From: Chloroflexota bacterium
GTDB taxonomy: Bacteria > Chloroflexota > Limnocylindria > Limnocylindrales > CSP1-4
Length of the DNA stretch: 51,580 nucleotides
Assembly: GCA_003171255.1 (NCBI GenBank)
Contig: PMYK01000042.1
Location: forward strand, 1 to 51,580
Direction: 5' to 3'
The notes beneath the pieces are model-generated. The model searched no databases and was not told where the DNA came from. It saw only the letters and a program-made list of their open reading frames with translations. Made by a program: the position numbers and the translations under genes. Positions 23,667 through 32,779 of the stretch are shown here, one piece after another; position 1 is the first letter of the stretch; every line of letters starts with the position of its first letter.

Positions 23667-24851
23667 ATGCGTGTTCTCGTTCTGAACCCCGGGTCCAGCT
23701 CGCTCAAGTCGAGCGTGATCGAGACGGCGTCGATCCCGGTGGTCGGGGCCGACGGCGTGGTTTCGGACGCGTCCTCCGAGTCGCTGGCGCCGCTGGGCCA
23801 GCTCGGCGTGGATTGGGGTGTGGACGCGACCGCCGGCGGCGATCCCGCGGACGACATCCGGGCGCTCGTGGCGAAATACGAGGCCGCGGGCATCACGCTC
23901 GCATCGCTTGGTGCGGTCGGGTACCGCGTCGTCCACGGCGGCGCGACGTTCCGGCAGCCCGTGCTGGTGACGCCCGACGTGATCGGGCAGGTTACGGCGT
24001 TGACCGACCTGGCTCCGCTCCACAACGGCATCGCGGCGGCGACGATGACCGCTGGTCTGGCGGCGATCCCGCACCTGCCCCATGTCGCCGTCTTCGACAC
24101 CGCCTTCCACGCGACGCTGGCGGAAGAGGCGTACCGATACCCCGTCCCGGAGCCGTGGTATCGGGACTGGGGCGTCCGCCGCTACGGCTTCCACGGGATG
24201 TCCGTCGCGTGGTCGACGGAGCGCGCCGCCGCGATCCTTGCCCGTCCCGTCGGCGAGTTGCGGACCGTGGTCGCGCACCTTGGCAGCGGCTGCTCCGTCA
24301 CGGCCGTCGATGGCGGCCGGTCGGTCGCCACGTCGATGGGCCTTACTCCGCTCGAGGGCCTGATGATGGGCACGCGGGCCGGCTCGATCGACCCCGGGGT
24401 CCTGTTCTACCTGCTCCGAACGGGTCGCCTCGACGCTGACGAGCTGGCCGAACAGATGGACCACGAATCGGGCCTGGTCGGCGTATCCGGGAATACCTCA
24501 GACGTGCGCGAGCTGCTCCGCCTCGAGTCGGCCGGGGATGGGCCGGCGAAACTGGCCCTGACCATGTTCGTGCGCCGCGCCGCCGAATGCCTGGCGGCGG
24601 CGGCGACGGCACTGCCGGCGCTCGACGCGATCGTCTTCACGGGCGGGATCGGCGAGAACGCGGCTGGGCTGCGGGCCCGGATCGTCGCCCGACTCGGGTC
24701 GATCGGCGTAGCCCCGATCGGCGACGCCGGGGCGACGGAAGATGCGGTTCTGTCGGCCGTCGAGAGTTCCCCGGCGGTGCTTCGGATCGTGGCCCGCGAG
24801 GACCTCATCGTCGCCCGCGAAGCGGCCCAACTGGTCGGCAAGGCCAGATAG
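23667..24851 (+). CDS. ackA: Acetate kinase
   Basis: A 394-residue acetate kinase, which interconverts acetate/ATP and acetyl phosphate/ADP. It opens with LVLNPGSSSLKS (the first phosphate motif), and holds VVHGG, LAPLHN, VFDTAFH with catalytic residues, RYGFHGMS, HLGSGCSV, MGTRAGSIDPG and the adenosine motif FTGGIGENA. A phosphotransacetylase gene is not adjacent, so whether the cell makes or uses acetate here is unclear. It starts 69 bases after the ECF operon in the same direction and ends seven bases before a convergent MBL gene. Confidence 0.95.
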   Translation: MRVLVLNPGSSSLKSSVIETASIPVVGADGVVSDASSESLAPLGQLGVDWGVDATAGGDPADDIRALVAKYEAAGITLASLGAVGYRVVHGGATFRQPVLVTPDVIGQVTALTDLAPLHNGIAAATMTAGLAAIPHLPHVAVFDTAFHATLAEEAYRYPVPEPWYRDWGVRRYGFHGMSVAWSTERAAAILARPVGELRTVVAHLGSGCSVTAVDGGRSVATSMGLTPLEGLMMGTRAGSIDPGVLFYLLRTGRLDADELAEQMDHESGLVGVSGNTSDVRELLRLESAGDGPAKLALTMFVRRAAECLAAAATALPALDAIVFTGGIGENAAGLRARIVARLGSIGVAPIGDAGATEDAVLSAVESSPAVLRIVAREDLIVAREAAQLVGKAR

Positions 24852-24858
24852 TCGAGAC

Positions 24859-25713
24859 CTATAGCTCCCCGGCGAGTTGAGCGAACGCGCGCCGCAGGGC
24901 GGACCGTGCGGCGGTGACGGGGAATGGCGAAAGTGGCAGCGCGTCGTTCGACGAGCCGCCATCGAATAGGACGCGCCGCGCCAGCTGAGCCAGGGCCGCG
25001 AGATCGGCCATCTGCCCCTCGACGAACGCCCGACTGACCACCTCCCCGTGCCCGGGTACGACCGGTCCGCTGGCGACATCGAGCAGCCGGCTCAGGGTTC
25101 CGGGCCAGTCCATCGGGTACGAATCCTCGAACGAGGGCGGACCGCTCTGCTCGATCAGGTCGCCGGCGAAGACAACGTGAACATCCGGCACGACCGCCAC
25201 GATGTCGTTGTCGGTGTGGCCGCGTCCGAAATGGGTCAGCTCGACCTTCCGGCGCCCGAGCTCGAGCGTGACGCTCTCGCGGAAGGTCTTGATCGGGGGC
25301 GTGATGTGTGTGTCGGTGTACTCCTGGGCGACCTCGGGCATGGCCGCCGCCAGCGCCAGTTGCGTCGTCCGACTGTCGGAGCGGAGGCGGGCGGAGCACT
25401 GCTCGTGGGCCCATATCTCCGCCGGCAGGAAGGCGAAGTTGCCAAAGGCGTGGTCGTAGTGGTGATGGGTGTTGGCGACGATCATCCGGCCGTGGGTGAG
25501 CCAGTGGATCTCGTTGGCCAGCTCGCGGCCCTGGCGCTCAGAGCCCCGAGTGTCGACGACCAGCGCGGCCTCGTCGCCCACGACTAGCCCGACGGTCACG
25601 TTGAAGTCGACGAATCGCCTGACGAAGACCTGATCCGCGATTTCGTGCCACATCCTGGCGGCGCGAGCTGCGCTGGGCGAGCCGTAGTGGTTCATCGGCT
25701 CTGGGCGACCCAC
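24859..25713 (-). CDS. MBL-fold metallo-hydrolase
   Basis: A 284-residue metallo-beta-lactamase-fold enzyme of the glyoxalase II-like/SoxH type. The zinc motif THHHYDH (HxHxDH) is near residues 83-89; further ligands are the HTDND region (RGHTDND), the Asp in VFAGDLIEQ, and PGHGEVV. There is no signal peptide, so it is cytoplasmic. GTG at 25713 gives the longest frame; ATG at 25695 (MNHYGSPS) is an alternative with an equally weak binding site. It is convergent with ackA and divergent from nothing obvious. The reaction is unknown. Confidence 0.88.
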   Translation of the reverse strand: MGRPEPMNHYGSPSAARAARMWHEIADQVFVRRFVDFNVTVGLVVGDEAALVVDTRGSERQGRELANEIHWLTHGRMIVANTHHHYDHAFGNFAFLPAEIWAHEQCSARLRSDSRTTQLALAAAMPEVAQEYTDTHITPPIKTFRESVTLELGRRKVELTHFGRGHTDNDIVAVVPDVHVVFAGDLIEQSGPPSFEDSYPMDWPGTLSRLLDVASGPVVPGHGEVVSRAFVEGQMADLAALAQLARRVLFDGGSSNDALPLSPFPVTAARSALRRAFAQLAGEL

Positions 25714-25984
25714 GCAGAGCTCACGCCGCAGGAGGAGCTCACGCCCCGGGCTACGCCATCGCCCCTCGCCGCCAGCACCAGCTCGCTCCGCCTTCCAGGT
25801 AGCCGCCCGGGCTCAGATAAGGCCGACGAATCGGGGCGAAGGGTACTCCGGGCCGAGGGTGCTCGCAGCGCCTCGATGGTCCGGGCCTCGGTCGATCTGC
25901 CGGCCATTTTGCCCGGAAGCGGCGTCGTCCGGCGCGCGTCAGCCCCGACCATCTGGGACTGACAGCCGGCGTCTTCCGCCGCGC
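25714..25984. other. Spacer without a recognised gene
   Basis: 271 bases between sufU (stop at 25985) and the MBL gene start. It holds a short direct repeat of the AGAGCTCACGCC / GGAGCTCACGCC type (25717-25745) and several open frames without binding sites or recognisable homology. I see no clear terminator for the suf cluster. Confidence 0.4.
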
Positions 25985-26398
25985 TCACTGGCCGGGCTGG
26001 GGCTGGGTCTCCTCGGCGGAAGCCTGACCGGAAGCCTGGTCGGCCAGGGCGTGCGCCACGGTGTCGAGCGAAAGCAGGGCGCATTTCAGGCGTGCCGGAC
26101 TGATTTCGATGCCGATCAGGTCCAGGAGGTCTTCGGGGGTCATCTTCTCGACCTCTTCGACGGTCTTGCCCTTGATCTCGTCGGTCAGCATCGACGCGCT
26201 CGCCTGGCTGATGGCGCAGCCGCGTCCGGTGAAGGCCACTTCACGCACGACCCCATCCGATATGCCGAGCATCATCGTGATGCGGTCACCGCAGAGCGGG
26301 TTGGAACCCTCGTAGCTCGCCGTGGGTTGGTCGAGCACGCCGAAATTGTGGGGTCGTCGGTAGTGTTCGAGGATGTAGTCGCGGTAGAGGTCGTCCAT
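25985..26398 (-). CDS. sufU: Iron-sulfur cluster scaffold/zinc-dependent sulfur transfer protein SufU
   Basis: A 137-residue SufU of the IscU/NifU fold. The three conserved cysteines sit in NPLCGD, GRGCAIS and ARLKCALL, with the Asp after the first, forming the zinc or cluster site. SufU takes persulfide sulfur from SufS. A Gln/Pro/Ala tail follows the domain. It is the last gene of the minus-strand run Rrf2-sufC-sufS-sufU; 17 bases separate it from sufS. The start ATG lies at 26398. Confidence 0.93.
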   Translation of the reverse strand: MDDLYRDYILEHYRRPHNFGVLDQPTASYEGSNPLCGDRITMMLGISDGVVREVAFTGRGCAISQASASMLTDEIKGKTVEEVEKMTPEDLLDLIGIEISPARLKCALLSLDTVAHALADQASGQASAEETQPQPGQ

Positions 26399-26415
26399 CG
26401 GTGTCGAGGATACCG

Positions 26416-27693
26416 TCAGCGCTCAAAAATGCGGACGACTTCTCGGAGACCGACCGCCAACGCGTCGATTTCCTCCGGGATCGTGTAGACGTTGAAGCTC
26501 GCTCGGGCCGTGGCCGCCAGATCGAAGCGCTCGTGGAGCGGCATCGTGCAGTGGTGGCCGGCTCGGATGCAAATGCCCGAGCGGTCCAGGATCTGGGCCA
26601 CGTCGTGAGGATGTATGCCCGGCAGGTTGAAGGACACGACGCCGCCCCGATCGCCCGCCTCCGGTCCGTACATCTCGATGCCGGGGACCTCGCGCCGCAG
26701 CGTTTCGATTGCGTAGCGGGCCAGCTCCTGCTCGTGAACTCGGATCGCGTCCATGCCCAGGCCCATCAGGTATTCGGCCGCGGCGCCGAGGCCGATTTCG
26801 GCCGCGATGTCGGGCGTCCCGGCCTCGAACTTGTACGGGATCTCGTTCCAGTCCGAGCGGCGGAGGTGAACCTCCCGAATCATGTCGCCGCCCGCCAAAA
26901 ACGGCGGCATGGCTTCGAGCAACTCGCGCCGCGCCCACAGGGCGCCGGAGCCGGTTGGTCCGAGCATCTTGTGGCCGGAGAAGACGTAGAAGTCGGCCCC
27001 GATCGCCTGCACGTCGACCGGGATGTGCGGCACCGCCTGCGCGCCATCGATCAGGACGAGCGCTCCGGCGGCGTGGGCCATCTCGGTCAGCTCGCGCACC
27101 GGGTTGATCGTGCCGAGCATGTTCGAGACGTGGGTGAACGCCACGAGCTTTGGATGCAGGTGGAGGAGCGCTTCGTACACCTCGAGGCGGAGCAGGCCAT
27201 CGTCGGTGATCGGGATGAATTCGAGGTCGCCGTCCCTCTCCTGGACCAGAACCTGCCAGGGCACGAGGTTGGCGTGGTGCTCCATCTCGGTAAGCACGAT
27301 GGTGTCGCCCCGGCCGATGTTACGGCGGCCCCACGAATAGGCGACGAGGTTGATCGCTTCGGTGGCATTGCGGACGAAGACGATCTCGGCCGCCTCGGGG
27401 GCGTTGATCAGCCTGGCCGTCGAGACCCGGGCCGCCTCGTACGCGGCGGTGGCCCGCTCGGCGATCTCGTAGATGCCGCGATGGATGTTCGAGGAGTACT
27501 CGCTGTTGTAGCCGTCCACGGCCTCGATGACGGCCTTGGGCTTGAGGCTGGTGGCGGCGCTGTCGAGGTAGACGAGCGGCTTGCCGAAGCGGTTGGCGGT
27601 GGCCAGGATCGGAAAATCGGCCCGGATCCGGTGGGGGTCGATCCGGGCGGGTTGGGTTCGGATCCTCGCGGTAGGCGTGGCGGTGTCGGCCAT
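26416..27693 (-). CDS. sufS: Cysteine desulfurase SufS
   Basis: A 425-residue class V aminotransferase-fold desulfurase using pyridoxal phosphate. The cofactor Lys242 is in FSGHKMLGPTGSG and the catalytic Cys382 is in RAGHHCTMPLHE; the EMEHHANLVPW stretch holds the cofactor-stacking His. It strips sulfur from cysteine as a persulfide that is passed to SufU and on to Fe-S assembly. Length and motifs are standard for group II (SufS) enzymes, apart from a ~20-residue N-terminal extension. It follows sufC by 12 bases and precedes sufU by 17, so these are cotranscribed. Confidence 0.95.
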   Translation of the reverse strand: MADTATPTARIRTQPARIDPHRIRADFPILATANRFGKPLVYLDSAATSLKPKAVIEAVDGYNSEYSSNIHRGIYEIAERATAAYEAARVSTARLINAPEAAEIVFVRNATEAINLVAYSWGRRNIGRGDTIVLTEMEHHANLVPWQVLVQERDGDLEFIPITDDGLLRLEVYEALLHLHPKLVAFTHVSNMLGTINPVRELTEMAHAAGALVLIDGAQAVPHIPVDVQAIGADFYVFSGHKMLGPTGSGALWARRELLEAMPPFLAGGDMIREVHLRRSDWNEIPYKFEAGTPDIAAEIGLGAAAEYLMGLGMDAIRVHEQELARYAIETLRREVPGIEMYGPEAGDRGGVVSFNLPGIHPHDVAQILDRSGICIRAGHHCTMPLHERFDLAATARASFNVYTIPEEIDALAVGLREVVRIFER

Positions 27694-27705
27694 GACTCGC
27701 CCGCC

Positions 27706-28563
27706 CTAGCGGGCGGCCTCCAGCGCCGGTTCGGCGGCCTCGTCCGTGACTTCACCTTCGAGCCCGGCCTCGGCGAGGATCGGCGCATAGCCCTCATCCT
27801 CGAGGCGCAGGGCCAGGTCCTTGCCGCCGCTGGCCACGATCCGGCCGGCCGCCAGAACGTGGACCCTGTCGGGCGTGATGTAGTTGAGCAGGCGCTGGTA
27901 GTGAGTGATCACCAGCACGCCCATGTTCGGGTTGAGCATGGCGTTTACGCCTTCGGCCACGATCCGCAGGGCGTCTATGTCCAGGCCTGAGTCCGTCTCG
28001 TCGAGAATGGCCATCTCGGGCTGCAGAACCGCCATCTGGAGCATCTCGAGCCGCTTCTTCTCGCCGCCTGAAAAGCCCTCGTTGACGTACCTGGACGCGA
28101 TCGACTCGTCCATCTTGAGAAGCGCCATCTTCTCGCGGACGAGCTTGCGGAACTCGCCCATCGGAATGCCGCCCCTGATCGAGTCGGTTGGATCGATGTT
28201 CGGGTCGGGAGTCAGCCCGGAGCGACGGGCGTTGATGGCCGACCGCAGGAAGCTCGCCACCGACAGGCCGGGGATGGCCATGGGGTACTGGAACGCCAGG
28301 AACATGCCGAGCCGGGCCCGCTTGTCGGCGGACATCTTGAGGATGTTGTGGCCCTGCCACAGCACCTCGCCGGACTTGACCGTATACGCCGGGTGGCCCA
28401 TCAGCGCGTAGGCCAGCGTCGTCTTGCCGGACCCGTTGGGGCCCATGATGGCGTGGACCTCACCCTTGCTGACCGTCAGGTCGATCCCCTTGAGGATCTC
28501 GTGATCGGGCTTCGCGGTAGGGGCCACGTGCAGGTCGCGGATGACCAGGTCTTGATCGCTCAC
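27706..28563 (-). CDS. sufC: Fe-S assembly ATPase SufC
   Basis: A 285-residue SufC, the ATPase that powers SufBCD scaffold assembly. Walker [10 protein letters not shown] (~residues 40-48), Q-loop FLAFQYP, SufC-specific signature [13 protein letters not shown], Walker [15 protein letters not shown] (with the typical SufC DETDSGLD) and switch His in VITHYQRLL are all present. A ~30-residue acidic C-terminal extension is extra. The GTG start at 28563 has AAGGAG 13 bases upstream, slightly far. The usual partners SufB and SufD are not beside it: the regulator precedes it by 36 bases and sufS follows by 12. Confidence 0.94.
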   Translation of the reverse strand: MSDQDLVIRDLHVAPTAKPDHEILKGIDLTVSKGEVHAIMGPNGSGKTTLAYALMGHPAYTVKSGEVLWQGHNILKMSADKRARLGMFLAFQYPMAIPGLSVASFLRSAINARRSGLTPDPNIDPTDSIRGGIPMGEFRKLVREKMALLKMDESIASRYVNEGFSGGEKKRLEMLQMAVLQPEMAILDETDSGLDIDALRIVAEGVNAMLNPNMGVLVITHYQRLLNYITPDRVHVLAAGRIVASGGKDLALRLEDEGYAPILAEAGLEGEVTDEAAEPALEAAR

Positions 28564-28599
28564 GTTGTCTCGATTGCTCCTTGGGCGGTGGCGGTTCGC

Positions 28600-29136
28600 T
28601 CAGTCCGCGAGGGTGAGTGGGTTGGCGCCGCTCGACGGGGGATTGCCCGCGCGAGCGCGCAGGACCGCGAGATCGGCTTGACCGATGCGGGTCAGTGGCG
28701 GAACGAGGTCGGCCAGGGTCATCGAGTCGAGGGCGCCCGCAATTGCGTCGCGCACTCGAACCCACATGAAGTTGACGGTGCAGTGGCCGCTCCGCTCGCA
28801 GGTCATGTGGCTGGGGTCGTCGGTGACGCAGATCATCGGTGCGATCGGTCCCTCGAGGGCTCGAAGGACATCACCCATCAGCATCAGCTCGGGCGCGCGA
28901 GTCAGTTCATAGCCGCCGTGAGCGCCGCGGGTGCTGTGAACGAGATCGGCGTCGCGGAGGCTGATGACAAGCTGCTCGAGGTATGCCCGCGGCAGATCCT
29001 CCTCCTCGGCGACCTCGGTCAGGCTGGCCGGACCGGAGCCATAGCGGCGGGCAAGCTGGGCCATAAGGCGTACGCCGTACTCGCCCTTCGTGGAGAAGGA
29101 TACGGCGCCGGTGCTGTGGTACGTCCGGTTGGCCAC
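28600..29136 (-). CDS. Rrf2-family Fe-S-sensing repressor (IscR/SufR-like)
   Basis: A 178-residue Rrf2 winged-helix regulator. The N-terminal reading head is KGEYGVRLMAQLARRYG, with AYLEQLVISLRDADLVHSTRGAHGGYEL as recognition and wing. Three cysteines, Cys103, Cys113 and Cys119 (C-x9-C-x5-C), are placed where IscR and NsrR bind their cluster. The GTG start at 29136 is chosen because AGGAAGGAA lies eight bases upstream; a longer frame from 29217 has no site. It is the first gene of the suf run and is preceded by a consensus-like promoter with a palindrome at the start point, so it probably represses its own operon according to Fe-S supply. Confidence 0.9.
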   Translation of the reverse strand: MANRTYHSTGAVSFSTKGEYGVRLMAQLARRYGSGPASLTEVAEEEDLPRAYLEQLVISLRDADLVHSTRGAHGGYELTRAPELMLMGDVLRALEGPIAPMICVTDDPSHMTCERSGHCTVNFMWVRVRDAIAGALDSMTLADLVPPLTRIGQADLAVLRARAGNPPSSGANPLTLAD

Positions 29137-29233
29137 AGTGGGTTCCTTCCTGGCGACGGCGGAGTGGCCGCACACGGCCGCATCCGTCTCGGTGACGGTC
29201 TGCTCGAAACGGCGCACGAAAGTCCGCAGCTAA

Positions 29234-29254
29234 TTCCGACCAAAACTGTCGGAA
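29234..29254 (-). promoter_or_regulatory. Palindromic operator candidate for the Rrf2 regulator
   Basis: TTCCGAC (29234-29240), seven-base spacer, GTCGGAA (29248-29254): a perfect 7-bp inverted repeat located just downstream of the -10 element, at the predicted transcription start. This is where an Rrf2 dimer would block initiation. Confidence 0.65.
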
Positions 29255-29257
29255 ATG

Positions 29258-29286
29258 AGTATATGAGCGCCCTTGGGGCTCGTCAA
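29258..29286 (-). promoter_or_regulatory. Sigma-70-type promoter of the suf operon
   Basis: Reading the minus strand, TTGACG (29286-29281), exactly 17 bases, then TATACT (29263-29258). Both hexamers are near consensus and lie about 120 bases before the regulator start codon, with the palindrome at the expected start point. Confidence 0.7.
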
Positions 29287-29608
29287 CGGACGGGTCGAGG
29301 TCGACTCGAGATGCCCGGTGGGCTTCTGGGGTCCGTCCGCACCGGGGCTTACGTTCATCGGGGTAATCGCTAGGGGAGCAGCTGGGTGGTTCGCCGTAAG
29401 TCGAGTCTTAGCTGCGAACGACGAAACTGCCTGGCGCTCTCCAGAGCGGGAAACTAGGGCATCTGTCGGCGTTGACCCGCACCTGGTCGCGAGATACCTT
29501 CATCGTTTATCCGTGGGTGCGTTATGCCTCGGAGGGAGGTCGACCGTACCGGCGGGGGTCGTTGGGAGCGCGACCCATCCAACAGTTTCTCGGCCAGGAG
29601 GAGCGGGA
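29287..29608. other. Upstream region of the subtilase gene
   Basis: About 320 bases between the suf promoter and the protease start. Apart from the candidate promoter at 29472-29500 it holds a small hairpin-capable stretch GGGTCG...CGACCC near 29556-29575 and the GGAGGAG ribosome binding site at 29596-29602. No gene is supported. Confidence 0.4.
29472..29500 (+). promoter_or_regulatory. Candidate promoter for the secreted protease
   Basis: TTGACC (29472-29477), 17 bases, TACCTT (29495-29500), about 108 bases before the ATG at 29609. The -35 is good, the -10 moderate. Confidence 0.4.
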
Positions 29609-32600
29609 ATGAAACGTCGTGTCTTTGCTGCACTGACGGTATCAGTTCTTGTGTTGGGCACAATCGTGCCCGCCACCGCTGCCGCCGGAGGCACAGTCTC
29701 ACGCTTCCAGCAGATCAGCGTGCCGAAGATCGACCCGCAACTGCTGCCCTACATGATCGACAAGACCCGCCAGCTCGACGTGATGGTCGAGCTCTCCGAC
29801 CAGCCGGTGGCCGCCCTGGTAGGCGACGCGACGGACAATGGCAAGACCGCGACCAAGGCCGATCGCGACACCTGGCGGAGCCAGATCAAGACCAACCAGA
29901 CGCCCGTCGTGGATGCCGTCCGCAAGAATGGCGGCGTCGTCGTCAGCCAGGTCCAAGACGCCTACGACGGCGTCCATGCCCGCATCTCGGCCGGGTCGGT
30001 CTCGAACATCGAGGCCCTGCCGGGCGTCGTTGGCGTCCATCTCGTGCCAACCTACAAGCCTGCCCTGACTGAGAGCGTGCCCTACGTCGGCGTTCCGGGA
30101 GCGTGGAGCGCGACCGGCCAGACCGGCGCCGGGGTCAAGATTGCCGTCATCGACACCGGCGTTGACTTCTACCACGCCGACTTCGGCGGCTCCGGCAGCA
30201 CGGCCGACTACAACTACGGCCTGGCCAACGACACAACCGCCCCGGCCTTCAACGCCGACGGCACGACCCAGGCCTTCCCGAGCGCCAAGATCCCGGTCGG
30301 TTGGGACTTCGTTGGCGATGCCTACGATGCATCGTCCGGCGACCCGGCGGCCACGACCCCGCATCCCGACCCGAACCCGCTCGACTGCAACAGCCACGGC
30401 ACCCATACGGCCAGCACCATCGCCGGCTTCGGCGAGCTGTCCGACGGCTCGACATACCACGGGCCCTACGATTCGTCGATCTACGCCTCAACCGACTTCA
30501 AGATCGGCCCCGGCGTTGCCCCGAAGGCGCAGCTCTACGTCTATCGCGTCTTTGGCTGCGCCGGCTCCACTGACGTGGTCACCGAAGCGATCAACAGGGC
30601 CGTCCAGGACGGTGTCGACGTCATCAGCATGTCGCTCGGCTCCGACTTCGGTACGACCAGCACTCCGGACGCGGTCGCGGCGGAGAACGCGTCTCGCGCC
30701 GGCGTCGTCGTGGTCGCGTCAAGCGGCAACGAAGGCCCGAGCGCGTACATGACGGGCACTCCGGCCTCGAGCTCGCGAACCATCTCGGTCGCCGCGCTCG
30801 ACTCCAACGCGACGTTCCCGGGCGCCACGATCCAGCTCGCCGGCGGCGCCACCGTATCCGCCCTCAACGCCAACAACGGTCCGCTGCCCCAGTCGGGCAA
30901 GCTGGACGTTCTGATGTCTGGCGGGAGCATCTCGCTCGGCTGCAGCCTCGGTGACTACGCCGGCATCGGTGCCGGCGACATCGTCGTAACCATGCGCGAC
31001 GTCTGCCCGCGCGTCGACCGGGCCAAGCTCGGCCAGTTGGCCGGCGCCTCGGCCGTAATCATGGTAAACAGCGGCGCGGGCCTGCCGCCCTTCGAAGGGC
31101 CCATCCCCGGCGTCCACATCCCGTTCATCGGCGTCCTCGAGTCGGACGGGCCTGCGCTCGTCGCCGCCAACGGCTCGACCGTGACGATCGTCTCGGCCGG
31201 CATGCTCTCCAATCCCACCTACGAACAGCTTGCGGACTTCACGTCGTTCGGGCCGCGTTTCGGCGACAGCGCCCTCAAGCCCGAGATCACCGCTCCCGGC
31301 GTGAGCATCGTCGCGGCGGGCATGGGCACCGGCGACGACGTTCTCGTCGACTCGGGCACGTCCATGGCTGCGCCGCACATCGCCGGCATTGCTGCCCTGG
31401 TCCTCGCCGCCAACCCGAAATGGACGGTGAACGAGGTCAAGGCCGCGATCATGAGCACCTCGGACGACACCGCGGCCAGGATTGTCGGCTACGATCCGGT
31501 TGGGGCCGGCTCCGGCGTGGCGCAGGCGCAGCGTGCGACCACGACGGCGGCAATCGCCCTGACCCGCGACCATCTCGATAGCTTGTCGTTTGGCTACGTG
31601 TCGCTCGACGGTTCCTTCTCGGACGTCCAGAGCTTCACGATCGAGAACAAGAGCGCCAAGTCGATCACGTATAGCCTGGCCTCGAGCTTTGTCGGCGGTT
31701 CGGCCAAGGTCAAGGTCAAGGTCGATCCCTCAAAGATCACGGTGCCGGCCCACCAGGCGCGCGACGTCGCTGTGACCCTGTCCCTGTCTTCCTCGGCGGC
31801 TGCGGCCCTGCCGACGGCCGACACCTTCGGTGGCGTCGGTCCGGGTGGCGTTCTGACGGTCGAGGGCCTGGTCACTGCCACACCGACCGCCTCCGGCACG
31901 GGCGTATACCCGCTCCACATTCCCTTCCTGCTCGTGCCCAGAGGCGAATCGTCCGTGGTGGCCGGTCCGCCCTCGCCCTACAAGCTCACCAGCGGCGTCG
32001 CCAACGCAAATGTGGTGCTCAAGAACAAGGGCATCCATGACGGCACCGCCGACGTCTACGCCCTCGGCATCAGCGACAAGGACCGCACCAAGGGCATCGC
32101 CAGCATCCGGGCCGTGGGCGTGCAGTCGCTGCCGGGTGACGCCTGCGGCGGCGCCGCCTCTGACGCCTGCCTGAACTTCGCGATCAACGGCTGGCACCAA
32201 TGGTCCAACGCCGCGGCGGCCGAGTACGACATTGCCATCGACACCAACGGCGACGGTGCACCCGAGTTCTTCGTTGTAGGCGTCGATCTCGGGGCAATCA
32301 CCACGGGTGCCTACAACGGCATCGAGGCGTCGTTCACCTTCGATGCCGCCGGCAACCTCTATCGCATCTTCTATGCGGACGCGCCGATGAACGGCTCGGT
32401 CATCGAGCTGCCCGCGTTCGCCAGCGACATGGGCATTACCAGCGGGGCGCCCACTTTCGCCTACTCGATCGTCGGCGTCGACCTGATCACCGGAAACGTG
32501 GACGCCGTCGCGGCCACCGCGGCCTTCAACGCCTTCAACCCGAGCGTCTCGAACGGCCAGTTCGCGTCGCTCGCCGCCGGCGCTTCTGCCACCCTGCCGA

Positions 32601-32725
32601 TCAGCGTCAACGTCAGCCTCCAGACGGCCACTCCCGCCCTCGGCTGGATGGTCGTCAGCCTCGACAACCCGAACGGAGCCGCGCAGGCGGCCCTGATCAC
32701 GGTGGGCAAGCTGCCCACGCACTGA
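29609..32725 (+). CDS. Secreted subtilisin-like serine protease (S8 family)
   Basis: A 1038-residue exported protease. Signal peptide at residues 1-27 (MKRRVFAALTVSVLVLG...ATA). An inhibitor-I9-like propeptide follows (~40-150). The S8 catalytic domain has Asp182 (VIDTGVDFYHADF), His263 (SHGTHTAS) and Ser585 (SGTSMAAPHIAG); an inserted PA-type domain lies at ~420-540 (DIVVTMRDVCPRVDRAKL, VHIPFIGV). After residue ~650 come fibronectin-like beta domains found in large subtilases, including an Asp-rich IDTNGDGAPEFFVVGVDLG segment that looks calcium-binding. The ATG at 29609 is chosen over the longer frame because of the signal peptide and the GGAGGAG site. It probably degrades extracellular protein. 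A hairpin follows the stop. Confidence 0.93.
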   Translation: MKRRVFAALTVSVLVLGTIVPATAAAGGTVSRFQQISVPKIDPQLLPYMIDKTRQLDVMVELSDQPVAALVGDATDNGKTATKADRDTWRSQIKTNQTPVVDAVRKNGGVVVSQVQDAYDGVHARISAGSVSNIEALPGVVGVHLVPTYKPALTESVPYVGVPGAWSATGQTGAGVKIAVIDTGVDFYHADFGGSGSTADYNYGLANDTTAPAFNADGTTQAFPSAKIPVGWDFVGDAYDASSGDPAATTPHPDPNPLDCNSHGTHTASTIAGFGELSDGSTYHGPYDSSIYASTDFKIGPGVAPKAQLYVYRVFGCAGSTDVVTEAINRAVQDGVDVISMSLGSDFGTTSTPDAVAAENASRAGVVVVASSGNEGPSAYMTGTPASSSRTISVAALDSNATFPGATIQLAGGATVSALNANNGPLPQSGKLDVLMSGGSISLGCSLGDYAGIGAGDIVVTMRDVCPRVDRAKLGQLAGASAVIMVNSGAGLPPFEGPIPGVHIPFIGVLESDGPALVAANGSTVTIVSAGMLSNPTYEQLADFTSFGPRFGDSALKPEITAPGVSIVAAGMGTGDDVLVDSGTSMAAPHIAGIAALVLAANPKWTVNEVKAAIMSTSDDTAARIVGYDPVGAGSGVAQAQRATTTAAIALTRDHLDSLSFGYVSLDGSFSDVQSFTIENKSAKSITYSLASSFVGGSAKVKVKVDPSKITVPAHQARDVAVTLSLSSSAAAALPTADTFGGVGPGGVLTVEGLVTATPTASGTGVYPLHIPFLLVPRGESSVVAGPPSPYKLTSGVANANVVLKNKGIHDGTADVYALGISDKDRTKGIASIRAVGVQSLPGDACGGAASDACLNFAINGWHQWSNAAAAEYDIAIDTNGDGAPEFFVVGVDLGAITTGAYNGIEASFTFDAAGNLYRIFYADAPMNGSVIELPAFASDMGITSGAPTFAYSIVGVDLITGNVDAVAATAAFNAFNPSVSNGQFASLAAGASATLPISVNVSLQTATPALGWMVVSLDNPNGAAQAALITVGKLPTH

Positions 32726-32746
32726 CCGATCCAGCGGTCGCAATCG

Positions 32747-32779
32747 AGAGGCCCGCCCGGTCAGCCGGACGGGCCTCTT
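32747..32779 (+). terminator. Terminator after the protease gene
   Basis: AGAGGCCCG and CGGGCCTCT (outer arms) with inner CCGG/CCGG pairing around a TCAG loop, one C/A mismatch, followed by TCTCATTC. It lies 22 bases past the stop. Confidence 0.65.

Noticed and set aside
26401-27990. A 529-codon plus-strand frame opposite sufS and sufC
   Set aside because: Low-complexity His/Val/Asp/Arg composition, no domain match; antisense to well-defined sufS and sufC.
29609-29611. A longer protease frame from 29273
   Set aside because: The region before 29609 lacks protein-like sequence, and the signal peptide and GGAGGAG site fix the ATG at 29609.
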